Shown here: positions 38,041-49,176 of the stretch, in pieces
Layout: each line of letters opens with the position of its first letter
How positions within the stretch are numbered: position 1 is the first letter of the stretch
Assembly: GCF_000172635.2 (NCBI RefSeq)
Contig: NC_018632.1
Coordinates: forward strand, 2,728,001 to 2,792,000
Direction of reading: 5' to 3'
DNA length: 64,000 nucleotides
Source: Alteromonas macleodii ATCC 27126
GTDB lineage: Bacteria; Pseudomonadota; Gammaproteobacteria; Enterobacterales; Alteromonadaceae
The notes under the pieces: generated by a model
Told to the model about the DNA's origin: nothing
What the model saw: only the letters and a program-made list of their open reading frames with translations
The model's database searches: none
Program-made: the position numbers and the translations under genes

Positions 38041-38334
38041 TTATATTGCGACTAGCCGTGCCCAAAGCGCTTTAACTTGTTTAGCGTCTTCACTTTCTAA
38101 TTCGTTGTTGGCGAATGCGCTATTAAGGCTTTCGAGCATTTTATCATTAAGCATCGCAACCGTAGCATCTTCTTGCATTTCTAACTGGCGAGCCTCTACT
38201 GCAAAGTGACCTTGCAAGTAGCTGGCTATAAACAATTCGTCATCACTACCGTGATTTACCACGTCATCAAGCGATGCCTCAATATCTGCGATGGCGTTAA
38301 CGACACTTTCTGGTGCTGCAGCAGGTGGTAACAC
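38041..38334 (-). CDS. yfcL: YfcL family protein
   Basis: This 97-residue acidic helical protein matches the YfcL family: DIEASLDDVVNHGSDDELFIASYLQGHFAVEARQ is split by charged helices, and it ends ALWARLVAI. Function unknown. In E. coli yfcL is adjacent to epmC (yfcM) and mnmC. Here an ATP-NAD kinase-like gene lies between yfcL and epmC. Confidence 0.8.
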   Translation of the reverse strand: MLPPAAAPESVVNAIADIEASLDDVVNHGSDDELFIASYLQGHFAVEARQLEMQEDATVAMLNDKMLESLNSAFANNELESEDAKQVKALWARLVAI

Positions 38335-38430
38335 GTCTTACTCCTTCCTGTTTTTCAATATCAAATCTTAGTTCGAGATAAACTCATTTTTTATGGCTAT
38401 ACATGTGCTGTGTTGTATCAAACTGCGTCT

Positions 38431-39594
38431 TTAAACAGCTTGGCAAAGTACTTTATCTTTATACCCAGTGATAACCGTGAACGCGCCTGCGAGTTCAGCG
38501 TCTAGCGTTGCATCGCTTGAGTCTAAGCGAAGCGGCTTACCGTTTAATGCCTGTAGTTTTTGTTTAGTGGCAACAACGAGCATATTCTGCTTGCCAATTT
38601 GACGGATAAAAGCAGGGCTAAGCTGCTGATTTCCGCGACCTAATATGTGGCCCTGACCACCGATCACCGTCAAAATGACTTTAGTGGGCTTGTCATGAGT
38701 CAGCGCAATCAGTTCGCTCGCAGTAACGTCACTTGCGATTAGCTCACCTTGTTTAACCACATCCACACCTAACAAGGTATTTTCTAGGCCAAGAAAGTCC
38801 ATGACCGCACCTACGGTGGAGCCGGATCCCATGACAAAATAGGTGTCAGGCTCATCGTCAATAATTTCACCAACATAAGCGGCAATGTCGTCAAGCACTA
38901 AGGCCTCGTCCTCTTTCCCGCCCATTTTTACTGCTTGAACATAAGTGAGCTCTGCGGGTACGCGCATTTCACCATAGTGTTTGGCAATAACTTTGCCCTC
39001 GCGAAACGCGTTTTCGTCAATATCACGTACTTCGGCGTCCATTTCACTCACAAGCTCGCCTGCGATCATCTGACTTACTACCTGCCCTGCCGCTGACGGC
39101 GACACGCAGTAAACGCCAGAGTGAATTTTGCAACCTGCAGGCACACCTAGCACGGGCACCTGTGTGCCAACTACGCTACAGATATTACGGGCTGTGCCGT
39201 CGCCACCGGCAAAAAGCAGTAAGTCGACGTTGGCGTCCACCATTGCTTTAGCTGCACGCTCTGAATCTTCGCCCTCGGTTTGCACGGCATCAGCCGTGTA
39301 GATTACCTCATAAGGAATACCTAGAGATTCACAGATTGTTTCACCCATATCGCCCGATGCTGTCACGACGGTAAATTGCCCAGATAAGGCTTCTAGAATG
39401 CTGAGCGCTTTCGCCATTTTTTCGTTGGCTTTTTTCTCTGCTCCCATAGCCAGTGCTTTTTCGCGAATTTCTGCACCGTCGCTGCCTTTAAGCGCGAGTG
39501 CTCCGCCTATGCCGGCAAAGGGATTTACCACAACACCCAATTTGAATTTGGGTTTGTTATCAAACGTTGATTGGCTAAGATCAGTATGATTCAT
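38431..39594 (-). CDS. ATP-NAD kinase family protein (COG3199 type)
   Basis: This 387-residue protein has the kinase motif FAGGDGTARNICSVVG (GGDGT), preceded by GVVNPFAGIGGALALKG. A second conserved part is GSGSTVGAVMDFLGLENTLLGVDV, with TVIGGQGHILGRGNQQLSP later. The family is distantly related to NAD kinase and diacylglycerol kinase. The preferred substrate is not established. The start is 13 bp after the stop of epmC, so the two are co-transcribed. Confidence 0.82.
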   Translation of the reverse strand: MNHTDLSQSTFDNKPKFKLGVVVNPFAGIGGALALKGSDGAEIREKALAMGAEKKANEKMAKALSILEALSGQFTVVTASGDMGETICESLGIPYEVIYTADAVQTEGEDSERAAKAMVDANVDLLLFAGGDGTARNICSVVGTQVPVLGVPAGCKIHSGVYCVSPSAAGQVVSQMIAGELVSEMDAEVRDIDENAFREGKVIAKHYGEMRVPAELTYVQAVKMGGKEDEALVLDDIAAYVGEIIDDEPDTYFVMGSGSTVGAVMDFLGLENTLLGVDVVKQGELIASDVTASELIALTHDKPTKVILTVIGGQGHILGRGNQQLSPAFIRQIGKQNMLVVATKQKLQALNGKPLRLDSSDATLDAELAGAFTVITGYKDKVLCQAV

Positions 39595-39607
39595 TCGGCA
39601 TCTACTC

Positions 39608-40330
39608 CTATCCCGCCACCCAATTTGCTTTTAGCGTATTTTTTGACGTGTCTGTTACCGTGCTATTTATTACGCTGCTACATGAACCTGACGACTTACC
39701 TTTACCAAACGTAGATGACAGCGCATTAATAAATTGTTCAGCCCGAGGCGGAAAGCCCTCAGATTTATAGCGTTCAAGCTGAGCGGCTACGTTTCGCGTA
39801 AAACCTTCTCTGTCGGGCTCAGCGCCGTTTAAGTTATCCGTGCTTACCTGAAACTTTCTTCCTGTTGCTTCTGTAAACGCCCACTCGATGGCCTGGGGCT
39901 TAATTTCTACTTTTTCGAAGTCAGCTTGCTGTGATGCATCGCGGCCATCTGGGCAATACCAGTAACCGTAATCTTCTAATAGTCGACGCTTTTCACCCGC
40001 AATACACCAGTGCGAAATTTCATGCAAAGCGCTTGAAAAAAATCCATGAGCAAACACGACTTGATGATAAGGTGTTGCGCTGTCTGCTGGGATGTAAATG
40101 GGTTCGTCATCACCTAAAACCAAGCGCGTATTAAAATCTTCAAATGTCGAATTAAACAACGCGATTAACACAGGTACATCAACGTCTGCTTCTGAGTGAT
40201 CCGACCCCGTAGTCGTTTCTCGGTGCATGCCCGGATATTCACTTTTTAGGCTTTCAACGTTTGAGCCTTTAGTATCGGTATTTTTAGTTTCAGTCTTGGC
40301 AAACAATGCGTGATGACTTGCGATGTTCAT
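39608..40330 (-). CDS. epmC: Elongation factor P hydroxylase EpmC
   Basis: This 240-residue protein matches EpmC (YfcM): VLIALFNSTFEDFNTRLV, VVFAHGFFSSALHEISHWCI with an HExxH-like iron-binding motif (HEISH), then RRLLEDYGYWYCPDGRD. EpmC hydroxylates the modified lysine of EF-P. This copy has a long N-terminal extension (residues 1 to about 45) rich in Thr/Ser/Glu that E. coli EpmC lacks. Part of it may be untranslated if a later start is used. The ATP-NAD kinase-like gene follows by 13 bp. Confidence 0.88.
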   Translation of the reverse strand: MNIASHHALFAKTETKNTDTKGSNVESLKSEYPGMHRETTTGSDHSEADVDVPVLIALFNSTFEDFNTRLVLGDDEPIYIPADSATPYHQVVFAHGFFSSALHEISHWCIAGEKRRLLEDYGYWYCPDGRDASQQADFEKVEIKPQAIEWAFTEATGRKFQVSTDNLNGAEPDREGFTRNVAAQLERYKSEGFPPRAEQFINALSSTFGKGKSSGSCSSVINSTVTDTSKNTLKANWVAG

Positions 40331-40484
40331 GGCGGCTAATAAATTCTACACAAAAGAGCTATTTCAATGGCGGTGGAGTATACCAGTAAAACTTTGTCTT
40401 CTCACTTGAAAGGCTCGCTTGCTTAGGTCAATCTAGGTTTACAACAACGAATTAGCCACACTATCTCAACAGGGAGTTTGTCAT

Positions 40485-41195
40485 TTGGCGCAAGAGATAA
40501 TTAAACATATTCATCGGGTCAATGCCCTTCGTGACTTAGCCAATCAGTTGGGTGTAATGCCTATCATTCATCAATTGCAACACTGGCAATGCGAACGCTT
40601 ACTGGTCACTCACGACGATTTAGCACAGCAAAAACGTTACCAAAAAGCCATGGCTTTTTTTGTAGATGAATTGTACGGGCCAAAAGATTTTAGCCAACGG
40701 GACGCCGATTTAGTGCGAGTTATTCCGAAGCTCGCAAAAGTATTGCCTGACAAAGCTATGAACGCTATGGACGACGCATTGTCGTTAAATGCACTATCGT
40801 TCGATTTGGATATGGCGATGGCTCAGTACTTACAAAGCCAATTTCCCGGAGAACCTATCAACCGAGATAACTACGCTTTGGCGTATCGTAATGTGGGCAG
40901 AATTGAGGATAGAAAGCATCAAATCGACATAATTTCCCATTTGGGCGATCAACTCGCAGACGTTATAAAAATTCGTGGTATAGGTATGTTAATTTCACTG
41001 TCCCGTCGTCCGGCTAAATTAGCAGGATTACTCGCATTGCATGAATTTTTGGAAAGAGGGTTTGATGCGTTTAAAGCGATAGGTGACGTGCAGAGCTTTA
41101 TTGACCCCGTATTGGTGAGAGAAAAAGCGATAATGCAATTATTGTTAAGCGATGATTTAACGTTACCTGAAGATAATCCCCTGCCTGTGGTATGA
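40485..41195 (+). CDS. FFLEELY-motif family protein
   Basis: This 236-residue helical protein carries the AMAFFVDELYGPKDFSQRD segment, a variant of the FFLEELY motif found in a family of uncharacterised gammaproteobacterial proteins. It has RVIPKLAKVLPDKA and a C-terminal GLLALHEFLERGFDAFKAI segment. Function unknown. Translation starts at a TTG with AGGGAG 8 bp upstream. It is divergent from epmC. Confidence 0.7.
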   Translation: MAQEIIKHIHRVNALRDLANQLGVMPIIHQLQHWQCERLLVTHDDLAQQKRYQKAMAFFVDELYGPKDFSQRDADLVRVIPKLAKVLPDKAMNAMDDALSLNALSFDLDMAMAQYLQSQFPGEPINRDNYALAYRNVGRIEDRKHQIDIISHLGDQLADVIKIRGIGMLISLSRRPAKLAGLLALHEFLERGFDAFKAIGDVQSFIDPVLVREKAIMQLLLSDDLTLPEDNPLPVV

Positions 41196-41259
41196 GGCAC
41201 AATGCCTGAACGTGAAGAAGCAGAGTAGATCAAAGCAAAAATATGAATAAGGAAAAGAT

Positions 41260-41709
41260 TTGAGCACCCCAACGCTTAATTGGATGTTAGACGCCCCCTA
41301 TGTGCAGCAGTGGCATATTGATGAAACGCACATCGACCACTATCAGCACGTTAATAATGTGGCATACCTGTCGCAGTTAGAAAGCCTAGCATGGGCCCAT
41401 TCAAACGCGCTTGGCTTGCAGTTTGCCGATTATCAATCGCTTAACCGTGGCATGGTCATTAAGCGCCACGAGCTAAACTACCACCTGCCAACACATCTTG
41501 GAGAAACGTTAGAATGCGCTACATGGATAGTGCATTGTGACAGCAAACTTACTTTGAAACGCCAGTTTCAATTTATCTGCCCAAAGCGAAACAAAACCGT
41601 ATTTGATGCTATGACCACATTCGTATGTGTTAGCCTTGATACTGGCGCCCCAAAGCGAATGCCTAAACAATTCGTAGACATCTATGGCAAAGCGTGTGTG
41701 GCACAATGA
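41260..41709 (+). CDS. Acyl-CoA thioesterase (4HBT hotdog family)
   Basis: This 149-residue hotdog-fold protein has the catalytic Asp pattern DHYQHVNNVAYLSQLES (D-x-x-x-H-x-N-N), typical of 4-hydroxybenzoyl-CoA thioesterase/YbgC-like enzymes. It should hydrolyse acyl-CoA thioesters. It starts with TTG after AAGGAAAAG. Its stop overlaps the start of the retropepsin-like gene by 4 bp (ATGA), so the two are coupled. Confidence 0.85.
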   Translation: MSTPTLNWMLDAPYVQQWHIDETHIDHYQHVNNVAYLSQLESLAWAHSNALGLQFADYQSLNRGMVIKRHELNYHLPTHLGETLECATWIVHCDSKLTLKRQFQFICPKRNKTVFDAMTTFVCVSLDTGAPKRMPKQFVDIYGKACVAQ

Positions 41710-42941
41710 AAACGTGGCTAGCGATAGTGCTTTCGCTCTTCCTCATTGTGTCGTTAGGCATAAACGTTTACCTATGGCTTAGTTTAAAGCAGCACAATGA
41801 TAAAGCTTATGCACTAGAGGCCAGTTATGAACACCGTTTAGATAGTGACAAGCAGCTAGAAACCCAAGCACAGTTGGTGGATGAAACTCAGGTAAACGAA
41901 AAAGCTGAGCCCTTCAACAATGAACGCTCTCCCGCCAACTTTTCACCTATGACAGGCACTAACACGGCACCCAACGCACTTGACGATCTACGCACCTCTT
42001 CACCACTCGTTAATCAAGAGCAATTAGAGTCACTGACTACCCTACTCAATAACGAGCAATACGCGTTGCTCGCCACTGAATTAACAAACCTTTTAAAATA
42101 TGACCCGCTCAACGAATCTCTGTTGTTGCTAGAGGGTGAACTGATTGAGTTAACCAAGCCTCTTTCAACGGCCATAGTGCACTACTACGACTTGGCCGAA
42201 CTGCCTCTTTCAACTGAAACTCTCTCATTTATTGACGCAAAAATTGCCACTTTGTATCAACAGGCGCAGACGCAGTTAAGTCAAGACGAACAATGGGAAT
42301 TGGTTGCCAGATTAAATGAGCCACTGTATCAACGCATACCTGACGCTAGGCACTACACCCTTAATTTGGCTGAAGCGTACGCTTATCAGCAAAAGCTTAC
42401 GTTAATGGAAGACGTGCTTGCTGCCCTTCCATCAAACGACAGAGACGCTAATATCATTCGCAATAAAGCCTATGAAATGCGCGATATTGCCAACGCAGAC
42501 GCTACGCCGAACAAGAGTGAAATAGAGCCAACAGGCTCTGAAGCCGCACGTTATCAAACCCGTGTAACCTTAGAGCGCATTGGCGATCAATATCGCCTTG
42601 ATGTAAAGGCGCTTAACCAAAAAGCCACCATGATTTTAGATACGGGTGCCAGTACCACCGCAATATCATCGCGACTCTTTGCGCGTTTAGGCCGTATGCG
42701 AAACCTCACGTTCATTGGTAACTTCAACATTAGAACCGCATCAGGAACCATTGAAGCCCCTCTGGTACAAATACCCCGATTTTACTTTGCTGGCTACGAG
42801 TTCAACGATGTTTCTGCCATCGTGCTGCCCGAAGACGCTCTACCCGATGCCGACGGATTGTTGGGAATGAACGTTCTAGGTCAGTTTGACTTTGCAATAA
42901 TGCCCCAGTCTAGTGAGTTGATTTTGACAGAGCGTGATTAA
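41706..42941 (+). CDS. Membrane-anchored retropepsin-like aspartic protease
   Basis: This 411-residue protein has an N-terminal membrane anchor (TWLAIVLSLFLIVSLGINVYLWL), a TPR-like middle (about 100-250) and a C-terminal retropepsin-like domain with LDTGASTTAISS (Asp312). A second part, DADGLLGMNVLGQFDF, matches the flap/second loop of this family. Single-domain enzymes of this class dimerise to form the active site. I chose the ATG at 41706, which overlaps the thioesterase stop (ATGA), over an upstream start. Confidence 0.85.
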   Translation: MKTWLAIVLSLFLIVSLGINVYLWLSLKQHNDKAYALEASYEHRLDSDKQLETQAQLVDETQVNEKAEPFNNERSPANFSPMTGTNTAPNALDDLRTSSPLVNQEQLESLTTLLNNEQYALLATELTNLLKYDPLNESLLLLEGELIELTKPLSTAIVHYYDLAELPLSTETLSFIDAKIATLYQQAQTQLSQDEQWELVARLNEPLYQRIPDARHYTLNLAEAYAYQQKLTLMEDVLAALPSNDRDANIIRNKAYEMRDIANADATPNKSEIEPTGSEAARYQTRVTLERIGDQYRLDVKALNQKATMILDTGASTTAISSRLFARLGRMRNLTFIGNFNIRTASGTIEAPLVQIPRFYFAGYEFNDVSAIVLPEDALPDADGLLGMNVLGQFDFAIMPQSSELILTERD

Positions 42942-43004
42942 TGCAGTCTGCACAAGGGCGAGAGCTTTGCGCCTCTTGCCTTTTAGGCTCTATAGCGCGA
43001 TGTA

Positions 43005-43364
43005 TTAATTTTGCAATTCAACTAAAGGAAATGTCTCAAACACCACCCCTTCGTGGCCCGTTTCCATAAAGTTGCGGATATTGGCATGGTCGTCGCCGTT
43101 AGGGTTATTAAGTACATCTTCTCGATAAAAACGTCCAAATAAGGCCAGCGTTTGAGCTTGGTTTAGGTTTAAATGCTGACCGAGTGCGAGCAGTTTGCAA
43201 GAGCCATTGTTCTGATTGGCTTCGTTTTTTACGTCACCATTAGTGAAAGCGGTGGGCGTGAAAACAAACGCGCTATCAACGAGCGTGATAACGTCGTTAA
43301 ATTCGATAGTATCTGGGGAATTAGTGACTGCTTGAACTAAGTCTTGGGTGCAGCTGTATGCCAT
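43005..43364 (-). CDS. HopJ type III effector family protein
   Basis: This protein of about 119 residues matches the HopJ family: TIEFNDVITLVDSAFVFTPTAFTNGDVKNEA, GSCKLLALGQHLNLNQAQTLALFGRFY and GHEGVVFETFPL. The family name comes from plant pathogens, but it is widespread in free-living bacteria without type III secretion, so the name is not functional evidence. I chose the ATG at 43364 over an upstream start 19 codons earlier. Confidence 0.8.
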   Translation of the reverse strand: MAYSCTQDLVQAVTNSPDTIEFNDVITLVDSAFVFTPTAFTNGDVKNEANQNNGSCKLLALGQHLNLNQAQTLALFGRFYREDVLNNPNGDDHANIRNFMETGHEGVVFETFPLVELQN

Positions 43365-43453
43365 GTTTATCTCAAAAAAAGAAAACGATAATAACAGGTC
43401 TATGTCTTTACAAAAGACCACAACAGGTTCACTTTTGATATAAACAGAAAAAA

Positions 43454-43478
43454 GCGCCTCTTCATGAGGCGCTTATAA
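43454..43478 (-). terminator. Terminator-like hairpin between fadH and the HopJ-family gene
   Basis: A 7-bp stem GCGCCTC/GAGGCGC (43454-43460 and 43466-43472) lies 35 bp after the fadH stop and is followed on the minus strand by TTTTTTC. Confidence 0.85.
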
Positions 43479-43506
43479 TGCTAACAAGGTTGGGTTTACT
43501 AGCTCG

Positions 43507-45588
<2,082 letters not shown>

Positions 45589-45667
45589 TTAAAAAGCCTG
45601 TTTAAATATTCTTATCTAATGCGCTCATTCTCTGAAGGCGCTATGTAATTCAACGAATTACAATCAC

Positions 45668-46507
45668 TTACGAATTCATTTTCTTAATGGCTGGGTGTAA
45701 TGGCGGATATTCCGGCAGCGTTTTGGTTTTCTGTGCTTCCATGGCTTTAAACACATCTTCCATTTGGAACATGCCCGCTTGCCATGTGGCCATATAGGTC
45801 AAGCTCTCTGCCACCGTGTGTTCTACCGCGTAGTTAATCATAGTCTTAGTGCCTGAAACTGCTAACGGCGAATTCATTGCAATCTGCTGCGCTATTTTCA
45901 TCACTGCGTCTAGCAATGATTCTTGGTCGTCAAATACCTGATTTACAAAGCCAAGCTGCTGCGCTTCTGCTGCACCAAAATTGCGACCTGTATAAGCCAG
46001 TTCTTTAACTATGCCAATGGGAATGAGTTTTGGAAGTCGCTGAAGCGTGCCGACATCGGCTGTCATGCCTAATTGGGTTTCTTTAATAGTAAAAAAAGCA
46101 TCTTGTGTGCAATAGCGCATGTCGCATGCACTAAGCAAATCTACTGCACCACCAATTGCCCCGCCCTGCACGGCACCAATAACCGGCATACGTGCCTGCT
46201 CTATGGCGGTAAAGCTATCTTGAAGCAACATCACCATACGGCGCATACGCTCTGCTCTGCGCGACGGGTCGCCCTTAAAGTCTTCTTTCATATTCAGGAA
46301 CACCGATAAGTCCATACCGGCAGAGAAATGCTTACCCGTTGATGAAATAACAATGACACGGGCGTTGCCTTCATCGTCTATTTCACGAATAGCCGCTGGC
46401 AATTCGGTCCAGAACTCTGGGATCATGCTGTTCATTGCGTCGGGGCGGTTTAGTACTACGTGGGCAATATGACCCTCTTGTTTTACTTCTAATGTAGAGT
46501 ACTTCAT
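45668..46507 (-). CDS. Crotonase-family protein, delta3,5-delta2,4-dienoyl-CoA isomerase-like
   Basis: This 279-residue crotonase has the oxyanion-hole segments HFSAGMDLS and QGGAIGGAVDLLSACDMR. The stretch FFTIKETQLGMTADVGTLQR retains the Glu and Asp that form the catalytic pair of mammalian ECH1 (delta3,5-delta2,4-dienoyl-CoA isomerase), and the sequence around it is much closer to ECH1 than to plain enoyl-CoA hydratases. Such an enzyme would convert 3,5-dienoyl-CoA to 2,4-dienoyl-CoA, the substrate of FadH encoded next to it. The start has GGAGAC upstream. The divergent TetR gene probably controls it through the repeats at 46557-46601. Confidence 0.85.
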   Translation of the reverse strand: MKYSTLEVKQEGHIAHVVLNRPDAMNSMIPEFWTELPAAIREIDDEGNARVIVISSTGKHFSAGMDLSVFLNMKEDFKGDPSRRAERMRRMVMLLQDSFTAIEQARMPVIGAVQGGAIGGAVDLLSACDMRYCTQDAFFTIKETQLGMTADVGTLQRLPKLIPIGIVKELAYTGRNFGAAEAQQLGFVNQVFDDQESLLDAVMKIAQQIAMNSPLAVSGTKTMINYAVEHTVAESLTYMATWQAGMFQMEDVFKAMEAQKTKTLPEYPPLHPAIKKMNS

Positions 46508-46556
46508 GGTTTGCGCTGTCTCCTTGGGCTGTTCCTGTTAACAAATTTGCAAACTA

Positions 46557-46601
46557 GACAGCGTCAAGATAAAAGGCTATGTTGACAGTGTCAAGATAAA
46601 A
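46557..46601. promoter_or_regulatory. Direct repeat with internal dyad: probable TetR operator
   Basis: GACAGYGTCAAGATAAAA occurs at 46557-46574 and 46584-46601, a 27-bp period. The second copy contains the perfect dyad TTGACAGTGTCAA (46582-46594). It lies between the crotonase and TetR start codons. Confidence 0.75.
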
Positions 46602-46644
46602 CGTTATCTATTCGTCTCAATTTGAAAATGGAAACATCGGGTTT

Positions 46645-47265
46645 ATGGCTAATGCAGTACAAAGCTACCATCACGGCGACTTGCGCAGCGCACTGATAGA
46701 GGCGGCAACGGCGCGTCTGTCTGAATACGGCGTTGATAGTTTATCTCTCAGAAAGCTGGCAGAAGATGCCGGAGTGTCACGTACTGCGCCCTATCACCAT
46801 TTTAAGGACAAGAGTGCGCTTTTAAGCGCCATTGCAGCCAAAGGCTTTAGCGATTGGCATACCGCAGCTAAACGAATCTTCGAACAAGAAGACAAAACAC
46901 CGCAGGCACGTTTCCGCGAATTTGTGCACGAATACATTGGCTACGCTGCCGACAACCCAGAGATGTACGAATTGATGTTTGGTCGCACAATTTGGCAAAA
47001 CCAAGCGGCGACCAACGATCTGAAAGAGGTTGCATTTCCCTGCTTTCAGTTTCAGGTGACGATGACGCGCTATTGGCAAGATAAAGGGCTTCTCCCGAAT
47101 AATCAGGATGCGCTGAGACTCGCACAGGTTACTTGGGGCACGTTGCACGGGATCGCACGATTGCTCATTGATGGTATCTACGCTGACAGCAGTCATATCG
47201 AGGAAATGTGTGATTGTGCAGCAGATTTGTTTATGCAAAAGCAAATGGATGCTTATAACGGATGA
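46645..47265 (+). CDS. TetR/AcrR-family regulator
   Basis: This 206-residue protein has the TetR N-terminal HTH (LRKLAEDAGVSRTAPYHHFKDKSALLSAIA, about residues 34-63) and a helical ligand domain of the TetR_C_33-like type with FREFVHEYIGYAADNPEMYELMFGRTIW. It is divergent from the crotonase/fadH genes. Direct repeats with an internal dyad lie between the two starts, so it is a good candidate for local repressor of that operon, responding to an acyl-CoA or fatty acid. Confidence 0.87.
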   Translation: MANAVQSYHHGDLRSALIEAATARLSEYGVDSLSLRKLAEDAGVSRTAPYHHFKDKSALLSAIAAKGFSDWHTAAKRIFEQEDKTPQARFREFVHEYIGYAADNPEMYELMFGRTIWQNQAATNDLKEVAFPCFQFQVTMTRYWQDKGLLPNNQDALRLAQVTWGTLHGIARLLIDGIYADSSHIEEMCDCAADLFMQKQMDAYNG

Positions 47266-47308
47266 ATTGCCAGAGCGAGACGAAGACTCGCTCGTAGCAC
47301 TTTTTTAG

Positions 47309-48961
47309 TTACGCCGATTCCGCTTTAGCCATAGATACTGGCTGGCCTTCGTGCGTCGCTTTAATAAACTCAGCAGCACGTTCAGCAATCATGACGGTGG
47401 GTGCATTGGTATTGCCGCCAATTAGGCTGGGCATCACAGAAGCATCTACCACTCTAAGACCTGCTATACCTCTTACCCGCAATTGGGTATCAACCACTGC
47501 CATCTCATCGTCATTACTGCCCATTTTACAGGTACCAATTGGGTGATAGATGGTTTCAGCACGCTCACGTAAAAACTCTAAAATTTCTTCATCTGTTTGT
47601 GCTTCTACCCCAGGATATAGTTCACTGCCTTGGAACTTGTCGAAGTCTGGTGCAGATAGCAGCTTACGGGCAATGCGCACACCTTCAATCATGACTTGCT
47701 GATCTTCCTCTGCAGTCAAATAATTGGGGTCAATAAGGGCTTGATCAGCAGGATGGTTGCTTTGAAGCGAAATAGTGCCGCGGCTTTTGGGGTATAGACA
47801 GCATGCGTGAAGGCCATAACCGTAACCAAAAGCTAACTGTCTTCCATGGTCGTTTAGAATTGCCGGTAGAAAGTGAAACTGAATGTCTGGGCCTTGTGTC
47901 GCTAAGCTTGAGCTAACAAAGCCACCTGCTTCGGCTATGTTGGACGAGAAAATACCTTTGCGCCTAAACGCATAGTCTGCGGTGGCTTTTACGTAGGAAG
48001 GTAATGCCCCTAATGCCACGGCATAGCCCTCTCTCGCTTTACAAGTATATTGTACAATTGCATCAAGATGGTCTTGTAAGTTTTGGCCCACACCAGGCAA
48101 ATCTTGCTGAACAAAAATCCCCTTTTCTTCTAGCTCTGCTCTGGGTCCTATACCTGAAAGCATCAGAAGTTGTGGTGGATTAATCGCGCTGCCACACAGG
48201 ATAACTTCGCTTTTAGCAAAATAGCGATTTACTACGCCTTTTTCACGTACCTGAACGCCAATTGCACGCCCCTCTTTTAACAGCACTTTTTCGGCTGCGA
48301 CTCTAGTAAGTACAGTTAAATTGTTGCGATGCTTGGCCTGCGTTAAATACCCCTTCGCCGTTGAACAGCGTTGCCCGTTGGCCTGTGTAACATGGTAATA
48401 CCCTAACCCTTCCCTGTCGTCTCGGTTAAAGTCGTCCAGCTGTTGATAGCCTGCAATCGACGCTGAGTTCACAAATGCGTCTGACAGCACGCTGGTATGC
48501 CTAAGCTTGCTAACATTGAGTGGGCCGCCTGTGCCGTGGTATTCATCAGCACCTTCTTCAAAGTTCTCAGAGCGTTTGAAATAAGGCAGTACTTCATCAA
48601 ACGACCAACCTTCAGCCCCTTCTTCATTAGCCCAGCGGTCGTAGTCTTCTTTTTGCCCGCGAATATAACACATCGCATTAACCGAACTGCTGCCGCCCAA
48701 GGTTTTACCGCGGGGCCAGAACAGTTCTCTGTCATACATCTCTTTTTGGGGTGCTGTGTGATAACCCCAGCCAATCCCCTCAAATCTACTGAGTAAAGAC
48801 AACCCAAACGGGATATGAATAAGCGGATTAGTGTCCTTTGAGCCAGCCTCTAATAGCAAAATATCTAACGCGGGGTTTTCTGATAAACGGGTGGCAAGCA
48901 CCGCGCCTGCGGAACCGCCGCCTACAATAATGTAATCGTATTTGCTCAGTACTTCGCTCAT
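47309..48961 (-). CDS. GMC-family FAD-dependent alcohol/choline dehydrogenase
   Basis: This 550-residue GMC oxidoreductase has the FAD-binding motif DYIIVGGGSAGAVLATRLSE, the GMC signature GKTLGGSSSVNAMCYIRG, and the second signature GSAINPPQLLMLSGIGP. The active-site His region is YHPIGTCKMGS, and the C-terminus has LRVVDASVMPSLIGGNTNAPTVMIAERA. It resembles AlkJ/BetA-type alcohol dehydrogenases. Without betB or betI nearby, an alcohol dehydrogenase is as likely as choline dehydrogenase. AAGGAG precedes the ATG. A FadR-like dyad at 49007-49023 lies about 50 bp upstream. Confidence 0.88.
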   Translation of the reverse strand: MSEVLSKYDYIIVGGGSAGAVLATRLSENPALDILLLEAGSKDTNPLIHIPFGLSLLSRFEGIGWGYHTAPQKEMYDRELFWPRGKTLGGSSSVNAMCYIRGQKEDYDRWANEEGAEGWSFDEVLPYFKRSENFEEGADEYHGTGGPLNVSKLRHTSVLSDAFVNSASIAGYQQLDDFNRDDREGLGYYHVTQANGQRCSTAKGYLTQAKHRNNLTVLTRVAAEKVLLKEGRAIGVQVREKGVVNRYFAKSEVILCGSAINPPQLLMLSGIGPRAELEEKGIFVQQDLPGVGQNLQDHLDAIVQYTCKAREGYAVALGALPSYVKATADYAFRRKGIFSSNIAEAGGFVSSSLATQGPDIQFHFLPAILNDHGRQLAFGYGYGLHACCLYPKSRGTISLQSNHPADQALIDPNYLTAEEDQQVMIEGVRIARKLLSAPDFDKFQGSELYPGVEAQTDEEILEFLRERAETIYHPIGTCKMGSNDDEMAVVDTQLRVRGIAGLRVVDASVMPSLIGGNTNAPTVMIAERAAEFIKATHEGQPVSMAKAESA

Positions 48962-49006
48962 TTCGCCAACTCCTTGAGGGCAAGACTATTAAATGTTAAA
49001 AAAACG

Positions 49007-49023
49007 TTGTGGTACGACCAGAT
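49007..49023. promoter_or_regulatory. FadR-like operator upstream of the GMC oxidoreductase
   Basis: TTGTGGTACGACCAGAT contains the perfect dyad TGGT-ACG-ACCA, close to the FadR consensus core (TGGTCNGACCA). It lies about 50 bp before the GMC start at 48961. A fadR gene is present at 60925-61635. If real, it would tie this dehydrogenase to the fatty acid regulon. Confidence 0.55.
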
Positions 49024-49176
49024 TACCAAACAACACTTCGCCAAGAAAAGACTTAAATTGTAAGATTTAAAAAATCTAATAATCCTGATAACTTAAGTGC
49101 TATATCGAAGTAGCCCCTACTCTGAAAAAAACTAACAACAAGCCACCGCCTAGTAGATTTAGGCTAAGAATGAACG

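Noticed and set aside
43005..43364. Type III effector
   Set aside because: HopJ is only a family name. There is no secretion system or chaperone gene nearby, and the family occurs widely in free-living bacteria.
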